Source: an uncultured Sanguibacteroides sp. (lineage in GTDB: Bacteria; Bacteroidota; Bacteroidia; Bacteroidales; Marinifilaceae). Taken from it: a stretch of DNA of 64,000 nucleotides. The position numbers and the translations under genes are program-made. Positions 26,932 to 35,116 of the stretch are shown here, one piece after another (positions within the stretch are counted from its first letter, which is position 1; each line of letters starts with the position of its first letter). The notes under the pieces were generated by a model that was given only the letters and a program-made list of their open reading frames with translations, ran no database searches and had not been told where the DNA came from. Where the stretch lies: positions 62,001 to 126,000 of the forward strand of contig NZ_UQRQ01000007.1 of assembly GCF_900543425.1 (NCBI RefSeq), written 5' to 3'.

Positions 26932-27774
26932 TTAAAACTTTCTCGCCTTAACCGGTTGTCCTTTTGCTAATCCTCCGTCATGCAGCAAAGGCTCCCCGTT
27001 AACCTCTTCATAGGCCTCTAAATAGGCATTCAATAAATCGTAATAGGCATTGGTTTGGGCAGTAGTATAGAAGGTCAATCCGAGCGGATCACGGTTATTG
27101 TATGCCGGCCATTTATCGGATTCCCAAGGCCAATCCAAAGCCTCCAATATCGCTTTATGGGCATTTTTACTGTAATAGTCATAAGTAGCCAAATTCATAC
27201 TCTGTCCCGCAGCAATCAAATAATTATAAGTACGACAGTAGAATGTTCCGGATCTCGGCATAGGCAATTGATTATCCCACATAAATTTTACACGCGTATA
27301 CTCTTTCGGTCCTTTTACAAAATCGTCAGAAGCAGCCAATACCAATTCCAAAATGCAGGTCTCCGTCTCCAGAACAGGCAATTTGGTTAACTCGATCGAG
27401 ATCTTACCAAATGCTTCTCCCGCGGGAATTACCGCTTCCAAAATTTTATAAGAACCATCTACCAATGTACAACTATCCAGATCAAGCGTATAATTTACTT
27501 TCCGGTCGTAGCTCCGTACATCCCCTACCACTTCCAAAGGGATATCGACAATAACTTTCTCCTTGTCCGGATCAGACCAGAAAGAGTATACTTTTTCGAA
27601 TTTCTTTGTCGTAGTATTATAACCAGGATAGGTTCGTATTCCTATTCCCGTCCACGGAAAAGTAACCGTGGGAAACTCCTCGTTATAAGTAGGTATCTCC
27701 TCTTTGGAACATCCTGCAATAAGCAATCCCAAAGCGAATATACATATCGTATATATAAATTTTAATTTATTCAT
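26932..27774 (-). CDS. DUF4843 family lipoprotein
   Basis: 280 residues with signal peptide and lipobox LLIAGC (Cys22). The body has the beta-rich pattern of DUF4843 proteins: TVTFPWTGIGIRTY near the start, VIVDIPLEVVGDVRSYDRKV, and later PVLETETCILELVLAASDDF. Such proteins occur almost only next to SusC/SusD pairs; their ligand is not known to me. It lies 24 bases after susD and 24 bases before the PKD-like gene, and so belongs to the same transcript. Confidence 0.8.
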   Translation of the reverse strand: MNKLKFIYTICIFALGLLIAGCSKEEIPTYNEEFPTVTFPWTGIGIRTYPGYNTTTKKFEKVYSFWSDPDKEKVIVDIPLEVVGDVRSYDRKVNYTLDLDSCTLVDGSYKILEAVIPAGEAFGKISIELTKLPVLETETCILELVLAASDDFVKGPKEYTRVKFMWDNQLPMPRSGTFYCRTYNYLIAAGQSMNLATYDYYSKNAHKAILEALDWPWESDKWPAYNNRDPLGLTFYTTAQTNAYYDLLNAYLEAYEEVNGEPLLHDGGLAKGQPVKARKF

Positions 27775-27798
27775 AACATTGAATTTATACTATTAAAC

Positions 27799-29283
27799 TT
27801 ATTGAACAAGACCCATTGCTGCTTCTGTCTCCGGATAGGGCCACACATAAGTCTCATCGCTCATCGGAGTAGACAAATTCGGAATATTTATTTCCCCGAT
27901 ACGTTTGAAATAGAGGAACGTCACACCTTCACAAAGGAACTCCCGCCTATATTCGTTCGTCAAACAGGTCAACAACTGATCTCGGGTGTATCCTGAAATA
28001 TCAATGAAGTTAGAACGATTCTCACGTAAAGTCGTCAAATATTTGGCAGCTTCGGTAGTGTTAACATCCGTTCCTTTCAGATAGGTTTCCGCCACGATCA
28101 AATACATCTCCGAAATACGTACCAGAGGAATTCTGTTCAAACAATTCGTTCCGCTGATCGCCCGGTCCTGAGCCAGTTTCAAAGGTACATAGTAACCATT
28201 GGAAGTAGGGAATAACATTTTGGATGATCCCCTGAAATCAGCATTACTACCCGTTCCGCTTTCATCAAAAATATTCTGTACTCCCTCTTCAGACAATTTA
28301 ATCTGCTCATAATCCGTATCCGTAAAATTCAATTTAAAATATCCGGAAATTTTATCTGACAACGTCAGTACATTCAAGGAAGCAATATGTTCCGTAGAAA
28401 GAATCAAATCCGTGGAAATACCATCATTCGTCACCCACGTGTAAAGATCGACCTTTTCTCCATCTTCGATCACATCCAACGCCTCTTGGCGGGCTAACAA
28501 CAAAGAAGCGTCACTTCCTTCCCACATATATACCCTCGCCAGTAAAGCTTTTACGGCAAAATAATTCAAACGATAGGTACGATCACTATAAAATCCGTCG
28601 TCATTTAAATTATCATAATAATCATCCGTGTGCTTTTTCGTGACAGGATCCTCTTCTTTCAATAAATCCAGGGCTTCTTTTAAATCAGCCACAATCAAAT
28701 CTATTGTTTTTTTATAAGACAATTGCTCCGTCGTCTCTTTCTTGTATTCTTTAACATAAGGAATCGTGAGCTTTGTCTCTTTATCTGTACGAGAAGCCAA
28801 GTTTCCATATCCGTAAATACGCATCAGGTCAAAATGCAACATAGCCCGGATAGCTAATAATTCTCCCTTTATCACCTTGTAAGAGATCGGGTCCAAGACA
28901 TTGGATCTCTTTTCAATAAATTTAAGAGCGTTATTTGCATTGGCGATAATATTATAGGCATTCAACCAAACGGCATCAATAATAGGAGTCGCTCTCACAT
29001 GCTTATACTGATAAGCAGCCATCGGATAAACCTGAGCCGAAGGATACAAATCATATTTTCCATCCTGTACATCCAGCACATACCAAGACAGGTTTTTACC
29101 ATACAAGGTTTCACTGGCCAACCCGATATAGCAACCGATTAACGCTTGCCGGAATCCGGGTTCATCTTTAAACTGATCCTCTTCAGGTACCTGTGATGCA
29201 GGTGTTACATCCAACCAATCGTTACATGACGTAACAGAAAAGAGGAGGATAAACAAAGTTATATATTGTGTTATTCGTTTCAT
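27799..29283 (-). CDS. SusD/RagB-family outer-membrane lipoprotein
   Basis: 494 residues with lipobox SVTSC (Cys20) followed by NDWLDVTP, the typical SusD opening. TPR-like helical segments and the conserved C-terminal signature (RISEMYLIVAETYL, then TNEYRREFLCEG) are present. It forms the lid over the SusC channel and binds the ligand at the cell surface. It starts 10 bases after susC. The absence of glycoside hydrolase genes argues against a glycan locus; a peptide, chelate or other ligand is more likely, but this is inference. Confidence 0.93.
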   Translation of the reverse strand: MKRITQYITLFILLFSVTSCNDWLDVTPASQVPEEDQFKDEPGFRQALIGCYIGLASETLYGKNLSWYVLDVQDGKYDLYPSAQVYPMAAYQYKHVRATPIIDAVWLNAYNIIANANNALKFIEKRSNVLDPISYKVIKGELLAIRAMLHFDLMRIYGYGNLASRTDKETKLTIPYVKEYKKETTEQLSYKKTIDLIVADLKEALDLLKEEDPVTKKHTDDYYDNLNDDGFYSDRTYRLNYFAVKALLARVYMWEGSDASLLLARQEALDVIEDGEKVDLYTWVTNDGISTDLILSTEHIASLNVLTLSDKISGYFKLNFTDTDYEQIKLSEEGVQNIFDESGTGSNADFRGSSKMLFPTSNGYYVPLKLAQDRAISGTNCLNRIPLVRISEMYLIVAETYLKGTDVNTTEAAKYLTTLRENRSNFIDISGYTRDQLLTCLTNEYRREFLCEGVTFLYFKRIGEINIPNLSTPMSDETYVWPYPETEAAMGLVQ

Positions 29284-29293
29284 ATCTATTTAT

Positions 29294-32200
29294 TTAAAAT
29301 GATCCTATAAGAGAAAATGACATTGTTCTGGCAAACGGATAACTATATCCACGTTCTACTTTAACGGAAGAGAAAGTAGCAATATCATTCATGTTAAAAG
29401 AAATTTTCAATCTACTCATTCTAAGCGACTTAAGCACATTAGGCTGGAATTCATAATAGAGGTTTAAAGCTCCCCAGGTAAGTAAACTTTCATCCTGCAC
29501 AAAACGAGTTGTAGGACGTGTCTTTTCCTGGTATGACTGTGCATCACCGTCATATTGGAATGTTCCCAAACGTTTGAATTGCGCCACCTGTCCCGGTTCT
29601 TTCCAACGACCGTATAAAGCCCGTTTATCCACATTATAGTTCATATCCACGTTTTCTACCCGATCTACCAAAGTCGAGTTATACTTTTGGTAACCGGTAT
29701 AATAACGGAAAGTGGTGCTTAATCCGAATCCTTTATATTCAGCAGTAAAACCGAAAGTTCCTCTGTATTTTTCCAAAGAATTTCCCGCCGGCACCTGATC
29801 ATTCTCGTCATAAGTATAAGTCAACTCGCCGTTACGTTTTACATATACCTCGTTTCCCGTCTGAGGATCAATTCCCAAAGAAGGTACGGCCCATATCGTA
29901 TTCATGGATTCTCCATCCACGTATTTTGTTACCGGCTTATTATTTCCCTTATCGGCTGCCATCTTATCCCGCAAGGCGTTATACGTCCTCATACTCTCCG
30001 ACAAACGAATAATCTTATTCGTCGTGGTCGTCAAAGAACCGAACACGTTCAAAAAGCCTTTATTATTCTGGAATACATTATAAGTCAAGTAAACCTCGAC
30101 ACCCTGATTCCGAACCAAACCCAAATTATCTTTCACGGTAGAGAAACCAGTCGATGTGGAAATAGAAACATCGGTCAACATATTCTTGGTATCGGCCCAG
30201 TAATAATCAAAACGGATATTAGCCTTATAAATAATGGCATCAAATCCCACGTTGTAATCTTTTTTCTGTTCGCCCTTCAATTTCGGGTTAGCCATACGTG
30301 CAACCTGAGCTCCCGTCATTCCCAAGTAATTATCTGTTGTGTAATATTCGTAAGTCGCAACAGCTTCATTGTTATAGAAATTCTGGTTTCCGGTTACACC
30401 GATAGATGCCCGCAACTTAAATTGCTGAATAATATCATTCTTAAAAAATTTCTCGTTATGCAAATTCCACCCTAAAGCCAAAGACCATCCTAAAGCCCAG
30501 CGATTGTCATCACCGTATAGAGAAGAAGCGTCCTCTCTGGCACTAAAATCCAATAAATAACGATTATCGAAGTTATATCCACCGGCAAGTACGAAACTCA
30601 AATTCCTGTTCCAGGAAGAACTTCCGTAAGGACGGGAATCTTTAGCGTACTGGCGCGCAAAAGTGATATCGGCAATCTGGTTGTTAGGAAAACCCTCCGC
30701 CTGGAATACATAAGCCTGACTTTTATTCTCTCCTATCTCCGTTCTGAAGTTCAAGAAAATATTATGACGATCTGCAAATGTCCCCGAATAAGTCGCGTTT
30801 ATATTGGCAGACACGGTACTGCTCTTACCTTCATCTATCCGGTAAGATCCTTTCCGAAGCTGTTCTTCAGTAGAAGAATATTTGTTAATACTGGCAAATG
30901 AAGAGTGAGTTGCGGGTAAAAACTCGTCACCGTCATTTCTCTTCAAGCCTAATGTAATCCCACCTCTTAAAATCAAAGCCTCAATAGGTCTCCACTCGAT
31001 TTCAAAGTTATTGATAAACTCAACATATGATTGCTGATAAAGAGTTCCGATCTCTGCATCGTACATAGGGTTTGCAACAGAAGCTCCTTGTCCGGTATAA
31101 GCCCAACGGGCTACTTCTCCTGTTTCCGGGTCCTTGGCTCTCCAATAAGGATTCATTTGCGCGTATTTACTAAATGCCCCGTAAGGAGAATCATTACTCT
31201 TATTGTTTGTTATGGAAGCATTATTTCTAAATAACAAGTTGTCTTTGCGATAAGAAAGATCGATCTCTCCGATAATATTTCTACGGTCAGATCCTTTCAT
31301 AACTCCCATCACCTGATTGTAAGTCAAACTGAATAACGCCTGTAAATTCTGGTCACCCAATTGAACGGAAAGATTATGTTTATGTCCGACTCCCGTGCGT
31401 AGAGGTTTCGAAAGCCAATAGGTATCCAAACCGGCCGCAATAAGCTGTTTTCTTTCCTCGTACAATTGGGAATATCTGATCTCTTCGTCCATATTCTTAT
31501 AATCGTACATACCGTCTATTCTCTCTGCTTCCAGCTTCTCTGCCGCATTACATAGATTATAACTGGTCAAGTCTGGCATCTCAATATCGACACTTCCCGT
31601 ATAGGTTACAAGTTGCTGGGTTCCCGTTACGCGTTTAGTCGTGATAACCACTACTCCATTCGCTGCTTTTGAACCATAGATTGCCTTTGCTGCCGCATCT
31701 TTCAATAACGTAACACTTTCGATCCGGTTCATGTCCATATCCATCACACGCTCTACCGTGGTTTCAAATCCGTCTAACATAAATAACGGTTGATTAGGAT
31801 TATTTTGGTAATTACCTTTAAGCTGAATTCCGGTCTCTTCTACCGGGAAACTGGACACACCGCGCATTTGCATTTGTGGTAAGCTATTCGGATTCGATCC
31901 CATATCCAGGTTATCCATAATAAACAAAGCCGGATCCAGGTTCTTCAGACTTTGAAACAGATTCGAACTACCTGTACGCACAATATCTTTCGATGTCAAG
32001 GTAACGGCAGATCCGGCATAAGTATTCGCCTTACGGGTAAACATACCGGTTACGACAACCTCCTCCACCTCTTTAACATCTTCTTCCAGCACCACATTGA
32101 TCACGGTACGATTACCGATAACAACCTGTTGAGATTTATAGCCGATAAACGAATAAATTAAAGATTTTACAGCACTCGGAACCGTCAAGGTATAAGCACC

Positions 32201-32686
32201 GTCAATGGTCGTACTGGTTCCCAAATGCAAAGAATCTCCTGCAACAACAACTGTCGCTCCCGGCAACGGCTGTCCTTCTTTATCCTTCACGGTACCCGTG
32301 ATCGTAACCGAAGTCGGCGCTTTTTTAGGTCCTACAACAACTTTGTCGTTCAATTCCCTACACTCCAGATTCGTGTTTTTGATACAAGCCTGAACAGCCT
32401 GAAGAGTCGTGACATTGTTTAAATCAACTGTTACTTTCACTGTCTCCTTCTCCACCTCCTCCTTCTTAAATACAACGGAATTGTCACTCAATTGATTAAT
32501 TTCCCGTAGTGCATCCAATACACTAACCTGAGTAAGTTTTAAAGAAAATCGTTTTGTGTTTTGTTGTCCGTAGACCGGTGAACTTGTAAGCGCCGCAGTA
32601 ATGCCTAACAGCAAAATACTGCAAAACAATACTCTACAAGTCACCAAAAGTCCACAGAACCCTTTTGGTTTGTAGTTTTTTTTCAT
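29294..32686 (-). CDS. SusC/RagA-family TonB-dependent transporter with STN domain
   Basis: 1,130 residues. In order: signal peptide (1-40), STN domain (about 46-115, FSLKLTQVSVLDALREINQL), carboxypeptidase-regulatory domain (about 128-210), plug (about 220-350, with LLKDAAAKAIYGSKAANG) and a 22-strand barrel ending FSLIGSF. The STN domain is the periplasmic contact for FecR-type anti-sigma factors; such a gene lies directly upstream and an ECF sigma factor lies at 39330. Import and transcription are therefore probably linked, as in FecA-FecR-FecI. The 86 bases before it contain two stem-loops that may set its expression relative to FecR. Confidence 0.95.
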   Translation of the reverse strand: MKKNYKPKGFCGLLVTCRVLFCSILLLGITAALTSSPVYGQQNTKRFSLKLTQVSVLDALREINQLSDNSVVFKKEEVEKETVKVTVDLNNVTTLQAVQACIKNTNLECRELNDKVVVGPKKAPTSVTITGTVKDKEGQPLPGATVVVAGDSLHLGTSTTIDGAYTLTVPSAVKSLIYSFIGYKSQQVVIGNRTVINVVLEEDVKEVEEVVVTGMFTRKANTYAGSAVTLTSKDIVRTGSSNLFQSLKNLDPALFIMDNLDMGSNPNSLPQMQMRGVSSFPVEETGIQLKGNYQNNPNQPLFMLDGFETTVERVMDMDMNRIESVTLLKDAAAKAIYGSKAANGVVVITTKRVTGTQQLVTYTGSVDIEMPDLTSYNLCNAAEKLEAERIDGMYDYKNMDEEIRYSQLYEERKQLIAAGLDTYWLSKPLRTGVGHKHNLSVQLGDQNLQALFSLTYNQVMGVMKGSDRRNIIGEIDLSYRKDNLLFRNNASITNNKSNDSPYGAFSKYAQMNPYWRAKDPETGEVARWAYTGQGASVANPMYDAEIGTLYQQSYVEFINNFEIEWRPIEALILRGGITLGLKRNDGDEFLPATHSSFASINKYSSTEEQLRKGSYRIDEGKSSTVSANINATYSGTFADRHNIFLNFRTEIGENKSQAYVFQAEGFPNNQIADITFARQYAKDSRPYGSSSWNRNLSFVLAGGYNFDNRYLLDFSAREDASSLYGDDNRWALGWSLALGWNLHNEKFFKNDIIQQFKLRASIGVTGNQNFYNNEAVATYEYYTTDNYLGMTGAQVARMANPKLKGEQKKDYNVGFDAIIYKANIRFDYYWADTKNMLTDVSISTSTGFSTVKDNLGLVRNQGVEVYLTYNVFQNNKGFLNVFGSLTTTTNKIIRLSESMRTYNALRDKMAADKGNNKPVTKYVDGESMNTIWAVPSLGIDPQTGNEVYVKRNGELTYTYDENDQVPAGNSLEKYRGTFGFTAEYKGFGLSTTFRYYTGYQKYNSTLVDRVENVDMNYNVDKRALYGRWKEPGQVAQFKRLGTFQYDGDAQSYQEKTRPTTRFVQDESLLTWGALNLYYEFQPNVLKSLRMSRLKISFNMNDIATFSSVKVERGYSYPFARTMSFSLIGSF

Positions 32687-32709
32687 ACTTTTGTTACGTT
32701 TTAATTAAA

Positions 32710-32768
32710 CACATACCTTGCTGTCAACAAGGTTTTTTAGCCGGAAATGCTCGCTAAAGCATTTCCGG
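32710..32768 (-). promoter_or_regulatory. Two intercistronic stem-loops between FecR and SusC genes
   Basis: Directly after the FecR stop, CCGGAAATGCT (32741-32751) and AGCATTTCCGG (32758-32768) form a perfect 11-pair stem. Next on the minus strand comes a smaller hairpin, CCTTG / CAAGG (about 32717-32733). No proper T-run follows, so partial termination or RNA processing is more likely than a full stop. Confidence 0.6.
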
Positions 32769-32772
32769 TATT

Positions 32773-33981
32773 TTATTTCTCTATTATGTGTACCGTTTTT
32801 CCTATGACTTTAAATTCCGGTCCTCCGGCTAAAGTAAGCATCTTTAATATTTCGTCCAGTTTTTCATCTTTACTCATCCGCCCGCTAAACGTATGGGGTC
32901 CTTTCCGTTCACCGTCAAAAACAAACATCACGTCGTACCAACGGGATAACATTCGCGTTACCACTTCAATATCATCCTCATCAAATACAAAAACACCGTG
33001 ACGCCAAGCCGTAACCTTTTCTATCCGCACCTTTTCTACTGAAAAATCCCCACTTTCTTTATCCAATTTCAATTGCATATTAGGTTTTAGCGTAATGGGA
33101 GAAGTGTTTCCCCGTTTATTCAATCTCACTTCTACCTTTCCTGTTAACAACGTAGTGTAAACATTTTGCTCATTTTCATAAGCACTAATATTAAAAGAAG
33201 TTCCCAACACCCTTGTTTGCATAGAAGCTGTTTTTACGATAAAAGGCTTCTCCGTATCAGGCGCAACCTCAAAATAAGCTTCTCCTTTCAAGAAAATTTC
33301 CCTTTTATCACCTAAAAACTCTACCGGATAATCGATCTCCGATTTCGCATTAAGCCATACCTTGGTTCCGTCACTTAATACCAATTGATAATCACTACAA
33401 TAAGTACGAATAATATGTCTCACTTCCTCTACAGGCAAGGAATCGGATAGCGTTTTATAAGATAATTTTCCCTGTTCTTCAATCACAGCAACGGATGAAA
33501 GTTGCAATGTATCCGTTAACGAAACATTTAAATTTATCTCTCTTCCATCTTCCAACACTAACATTACCTTCCCCCGGGCCGGACTGATTTCAACCGCTTC
33601 TTGTTGTTTGACTGGAATCATAGAAAGTCTTTCCATTGGTTTTTTCTCAAACAACAGAATTAGTGATATGCACACACCCACCATACATGCGGCCGCAACA
33701 CTCCCTCCTATTACGAAATACTTCTTTTGTTTTTTCCCTCTAAGGAGACGCCCGGAAATCTCTTTATGAATCTCATCAAAATTCGTTGTTCGATTGATTT
33801 CATCTTCCAATCTCAATCGTTTAGCAATACTCGTCCCCCGAATAATATTCTTATATAATTGGCGATTTTCATCACTTTCGTCTAACCACTTCCCTAATAC
33901 TTCCCGTTCTTCCCAAGAAGCCCTTTTCAATTTAACCCGTATAATGATTTCAGCCAATAACTGCGCTCTATCTAATACCAT
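32773..33981 (-). CDS. FecR-family anti-sigma factor
   Basis: 402 residues from the preferred start (MVLDRAQLLAEII). A longer frame reaches 34110, but its first 43 codons are hydrophobic and unlike the family, and AGAGGA lies just upstream of the chosen ATG. The cytoplasmic N-terminal domain (1-87, with EREVLGKWLDESDENRQLYK) is followed by one membrane helix (88-111). The periplasmic FecR domain comes next (GTKVWLNAKSEIDYPVEF, GEAYFEVAPDTEKPFIVKT) and then a C-terminal DUF4974-type region. It should hold or activate the ECF sigma factor in response to the STN domain of the downstream SusC. Confidence 0.92.
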   Translation of the reverse strand: MVLDRAQLLAEIIIRVKLKRASWEEREVLGKWLDESDENRQLYKNIIRGTSIAKRLRLEDEINRTTNFDEIHKEISGRLLRGKKQKKYFVIGGSVAAACMVGVCISLILLFEKKPMERLSMIPVKQQEAVEISPARGKVMLVLEDGREINLNVSLTDTLQLSSVAVIEEQGKLSYKTLSDSLPVEEVRHIIRTYCSDYQLVLSDGTKVWLNAKSEIDYPVEFLGDKREIFLKGEAYFEVAPDTEKPFIVKTASMQTRVLGTSFNISAYENEQNVYTTLLTGKVEVRLNKRGNTSPITLKPNMQLKLDKESGDFSVEKVRIEKVTAWRHGVFVFDEDDIEVVTRMLSRWYDVMFVFDGERKGPHTFSGRMSKDEKLDEILKMLTLAGGPEFKVIGKTVHIIEK

Positions 33982-34002
33982 AACACATCCTCTATTTTTT
34001 AT

Positions 34003-34036
34003 CTTAAGACACCACAAAGCACAAGACAGGATGAAT
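34003..34036 (-). promoter_or_regulatory. ECF-type promoter motif, copy 1 (before fecR)
   Basis: The minus strand reads TTCATCC, then 18 bases ending TTTGTGGT, then GTCTTAAGATAA. GTCTT ends at 34006, about 25 bases upstream of the FecR ATG. Three other copies (34355, 38823, 39099) keep ATCC and [AG]TCTT 17-18 bases apart, as expected of -35 and -10 elements of an ECF sigma factor. Assignment to the sigma factor at 39330 is inferred. Confidence 0.55.
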
Positions 34037-34040
34037 GAAA

Positions 34041-34344
34041 CACGAAAAAAAACAATAAAAAAAACATTTTTTTTACTCCTCACTTCTAAATATCTATTAT
34101 ACAATGACAAACATTATCATTTCTTTAAACAGAAAAAGGATATCTGTAGCAGATTTTACAATCTCTACTACAGATAAATTACCTATACTATACAATTTCT
34201 TTCCTCTTCCCTTTTCACATAGAATAGTAAATTCTTTCTTATTACGATAGAATCGTAAGCAGTACGATCTTCTATCACGGGTGTATTCCAATGCATATAA
34301 ATTTCAGGATGTATATAATTACCTAATTTTAAATTTAATATAAC
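34041..34344. other. Leader or intergenic region between the two ECF-like motifs
   Basis: A very AT-rich stretch upstream of fecR. Short frames exist on the minus strand (for example a 37-codon frame from ATG at 34296), but none has a convincing ribosome binding site or family likeness. I treat it as non-coding. Confidence 0.4.
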
Positions 34345-34350
34345 ATCTTG

Positions 34351-34388
34351 TTTTAAGATACCACAAACCCTTAAAAGGATGAATGAAA
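34351..34388 (-). promoter_or_regulatory. ECF-type promoter motif, copy 2
   Basis: The minus strand reads TTCATTCATCC, 17 bases ending GTTTGTGGT, then ATCTTAAAAC. It shares the block TTTCATTCATCC with copy 1 and lies about 350 bases further upstream of fecR, just after the terminator at 34462. It could be a second start site or the relic of a duplicated promoter. Confidence 0.5.
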
Positions 34389-34461
34389 ATTGAAAAAAGA
34401 TGATTAAATAATTTTACCCATATAACGCCAAAAAACAAAATCATATAATACACGACCCGAT

Positions 34462-34506
34462 AAAAAAAGGAGGTTGCCTAAAAAAATTCTTTTAAAGACA
34501 ACCTCC
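34462..34506 (-). terminator. Terminator of the permease D / small secreted protein transcript
   Basis: Stem GGAGGTTG (34469-34476) with CAACCTCC (34499-34506), followed on the minus strand by seven T (34468-34462). It separates this transcript from the FecR-SusCD operon. Confidence 0.85.
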
Positions 34507-34586
34507 GACACAAATTATACATTGACAGAATACAGTACTACGGTAAAACTATTCTTCTTTTTGTACCCAACACTTTCACCTGAAAA

Positions 34587-35012
34587 TTAACACACCTGAG
34601 GTTGCATCCTCATCTTTAAATAGCGATCATAATCGAAAAAGACACCTTCCCGATGAAAAGCTAACAATCGTTTTTGAAGGGTATTGGTCGATAACATCAT
34701 ACTACCATCATACATAGTAACATCTATTACGCTATAACCTCTTACCCCGACTTTCACCGTTTTCATTCCGATATACGAAAATACCAACGTATCCCAAGGC
34801 ATTACTCCGTATAAAACATATTTGCCGTCAAAATCCGTAATCGTTCCGAAGGATGTCCCTTTTATCTGTACATTAGCACCGATAATAGGCTCCTTGAATA
34901 CATCCGTAACCGTTCCGGTTATTTTACTCGATTGCCCACAAGAGACAACATGGAAAGAACAAATGACAAAAAGAAGCATCATCATCTTCTGAAAAAAGAA
35001 TTTTGTTTTCAT
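34587..35012 (-). CDS. Small secreted carboxypeptidase-regulatory-like protein (copy 2)
   Basis: 141 residues: a signal sequence that may be lipoprotein type (FHVVSCGQ, Cys25) and one carboxypeptidase-regulatory-like domain (about 30-105, KITGTVTDVFKEPIIGANVQ, then GTITDFDGKYVLYG). A 35-residue tail ends KMRMQPQVC. It follows permease D by about 100 bases and precedes a terminator. It is the counterpart of the protein at 18796-19188, which lies beside the GldF-GldG genes. The domain alone has no enzymatic activity; a scaffold or secreted structural role is possible. Confidence 0.8.
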   Translation of the reverse strand: MKTKFFFQKMMMLLFVICSFHVVSCGQSSKITGTVTDVFKEPIIGANVQIKGTSFGTITDFDGKYVLYGVMPWDTLVFSYIGMKTVKVGVRGYSVIDVTMYDGSMMLSTNTLQKRLLAFHREGVFFDYDRYLKMRMQPQVC

Positions 35013-35116
35013 AGCATTAATTTTAGTAAAACATTTATTATTAAGGCAGTACTGTATTCAAAGTCAACATAATCAAAAAGTACTCTCTCCAAAAGATTCC
35101 TTTAAATAAGGAATCT

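Noticed and set aside
33982..34110. 43-codon N-terminal extension of the FecR frame
   Set aside because: It is hydrophobic and Cys-rich, unlike FecR N-termini, and it covers the ECF-like promoter motif. AGAGGA just upstream of the internal ATG supports the shorter form.
34097..34291. 64-codon minus-strand frame downstream of ECF-like motif copy 2
   Set aside because: It begins with TTG, has no ribosome binding site, and its composition follows the AT-rich leader. A competing 37-codon frame overlaps it. Neither resembles a known protein.
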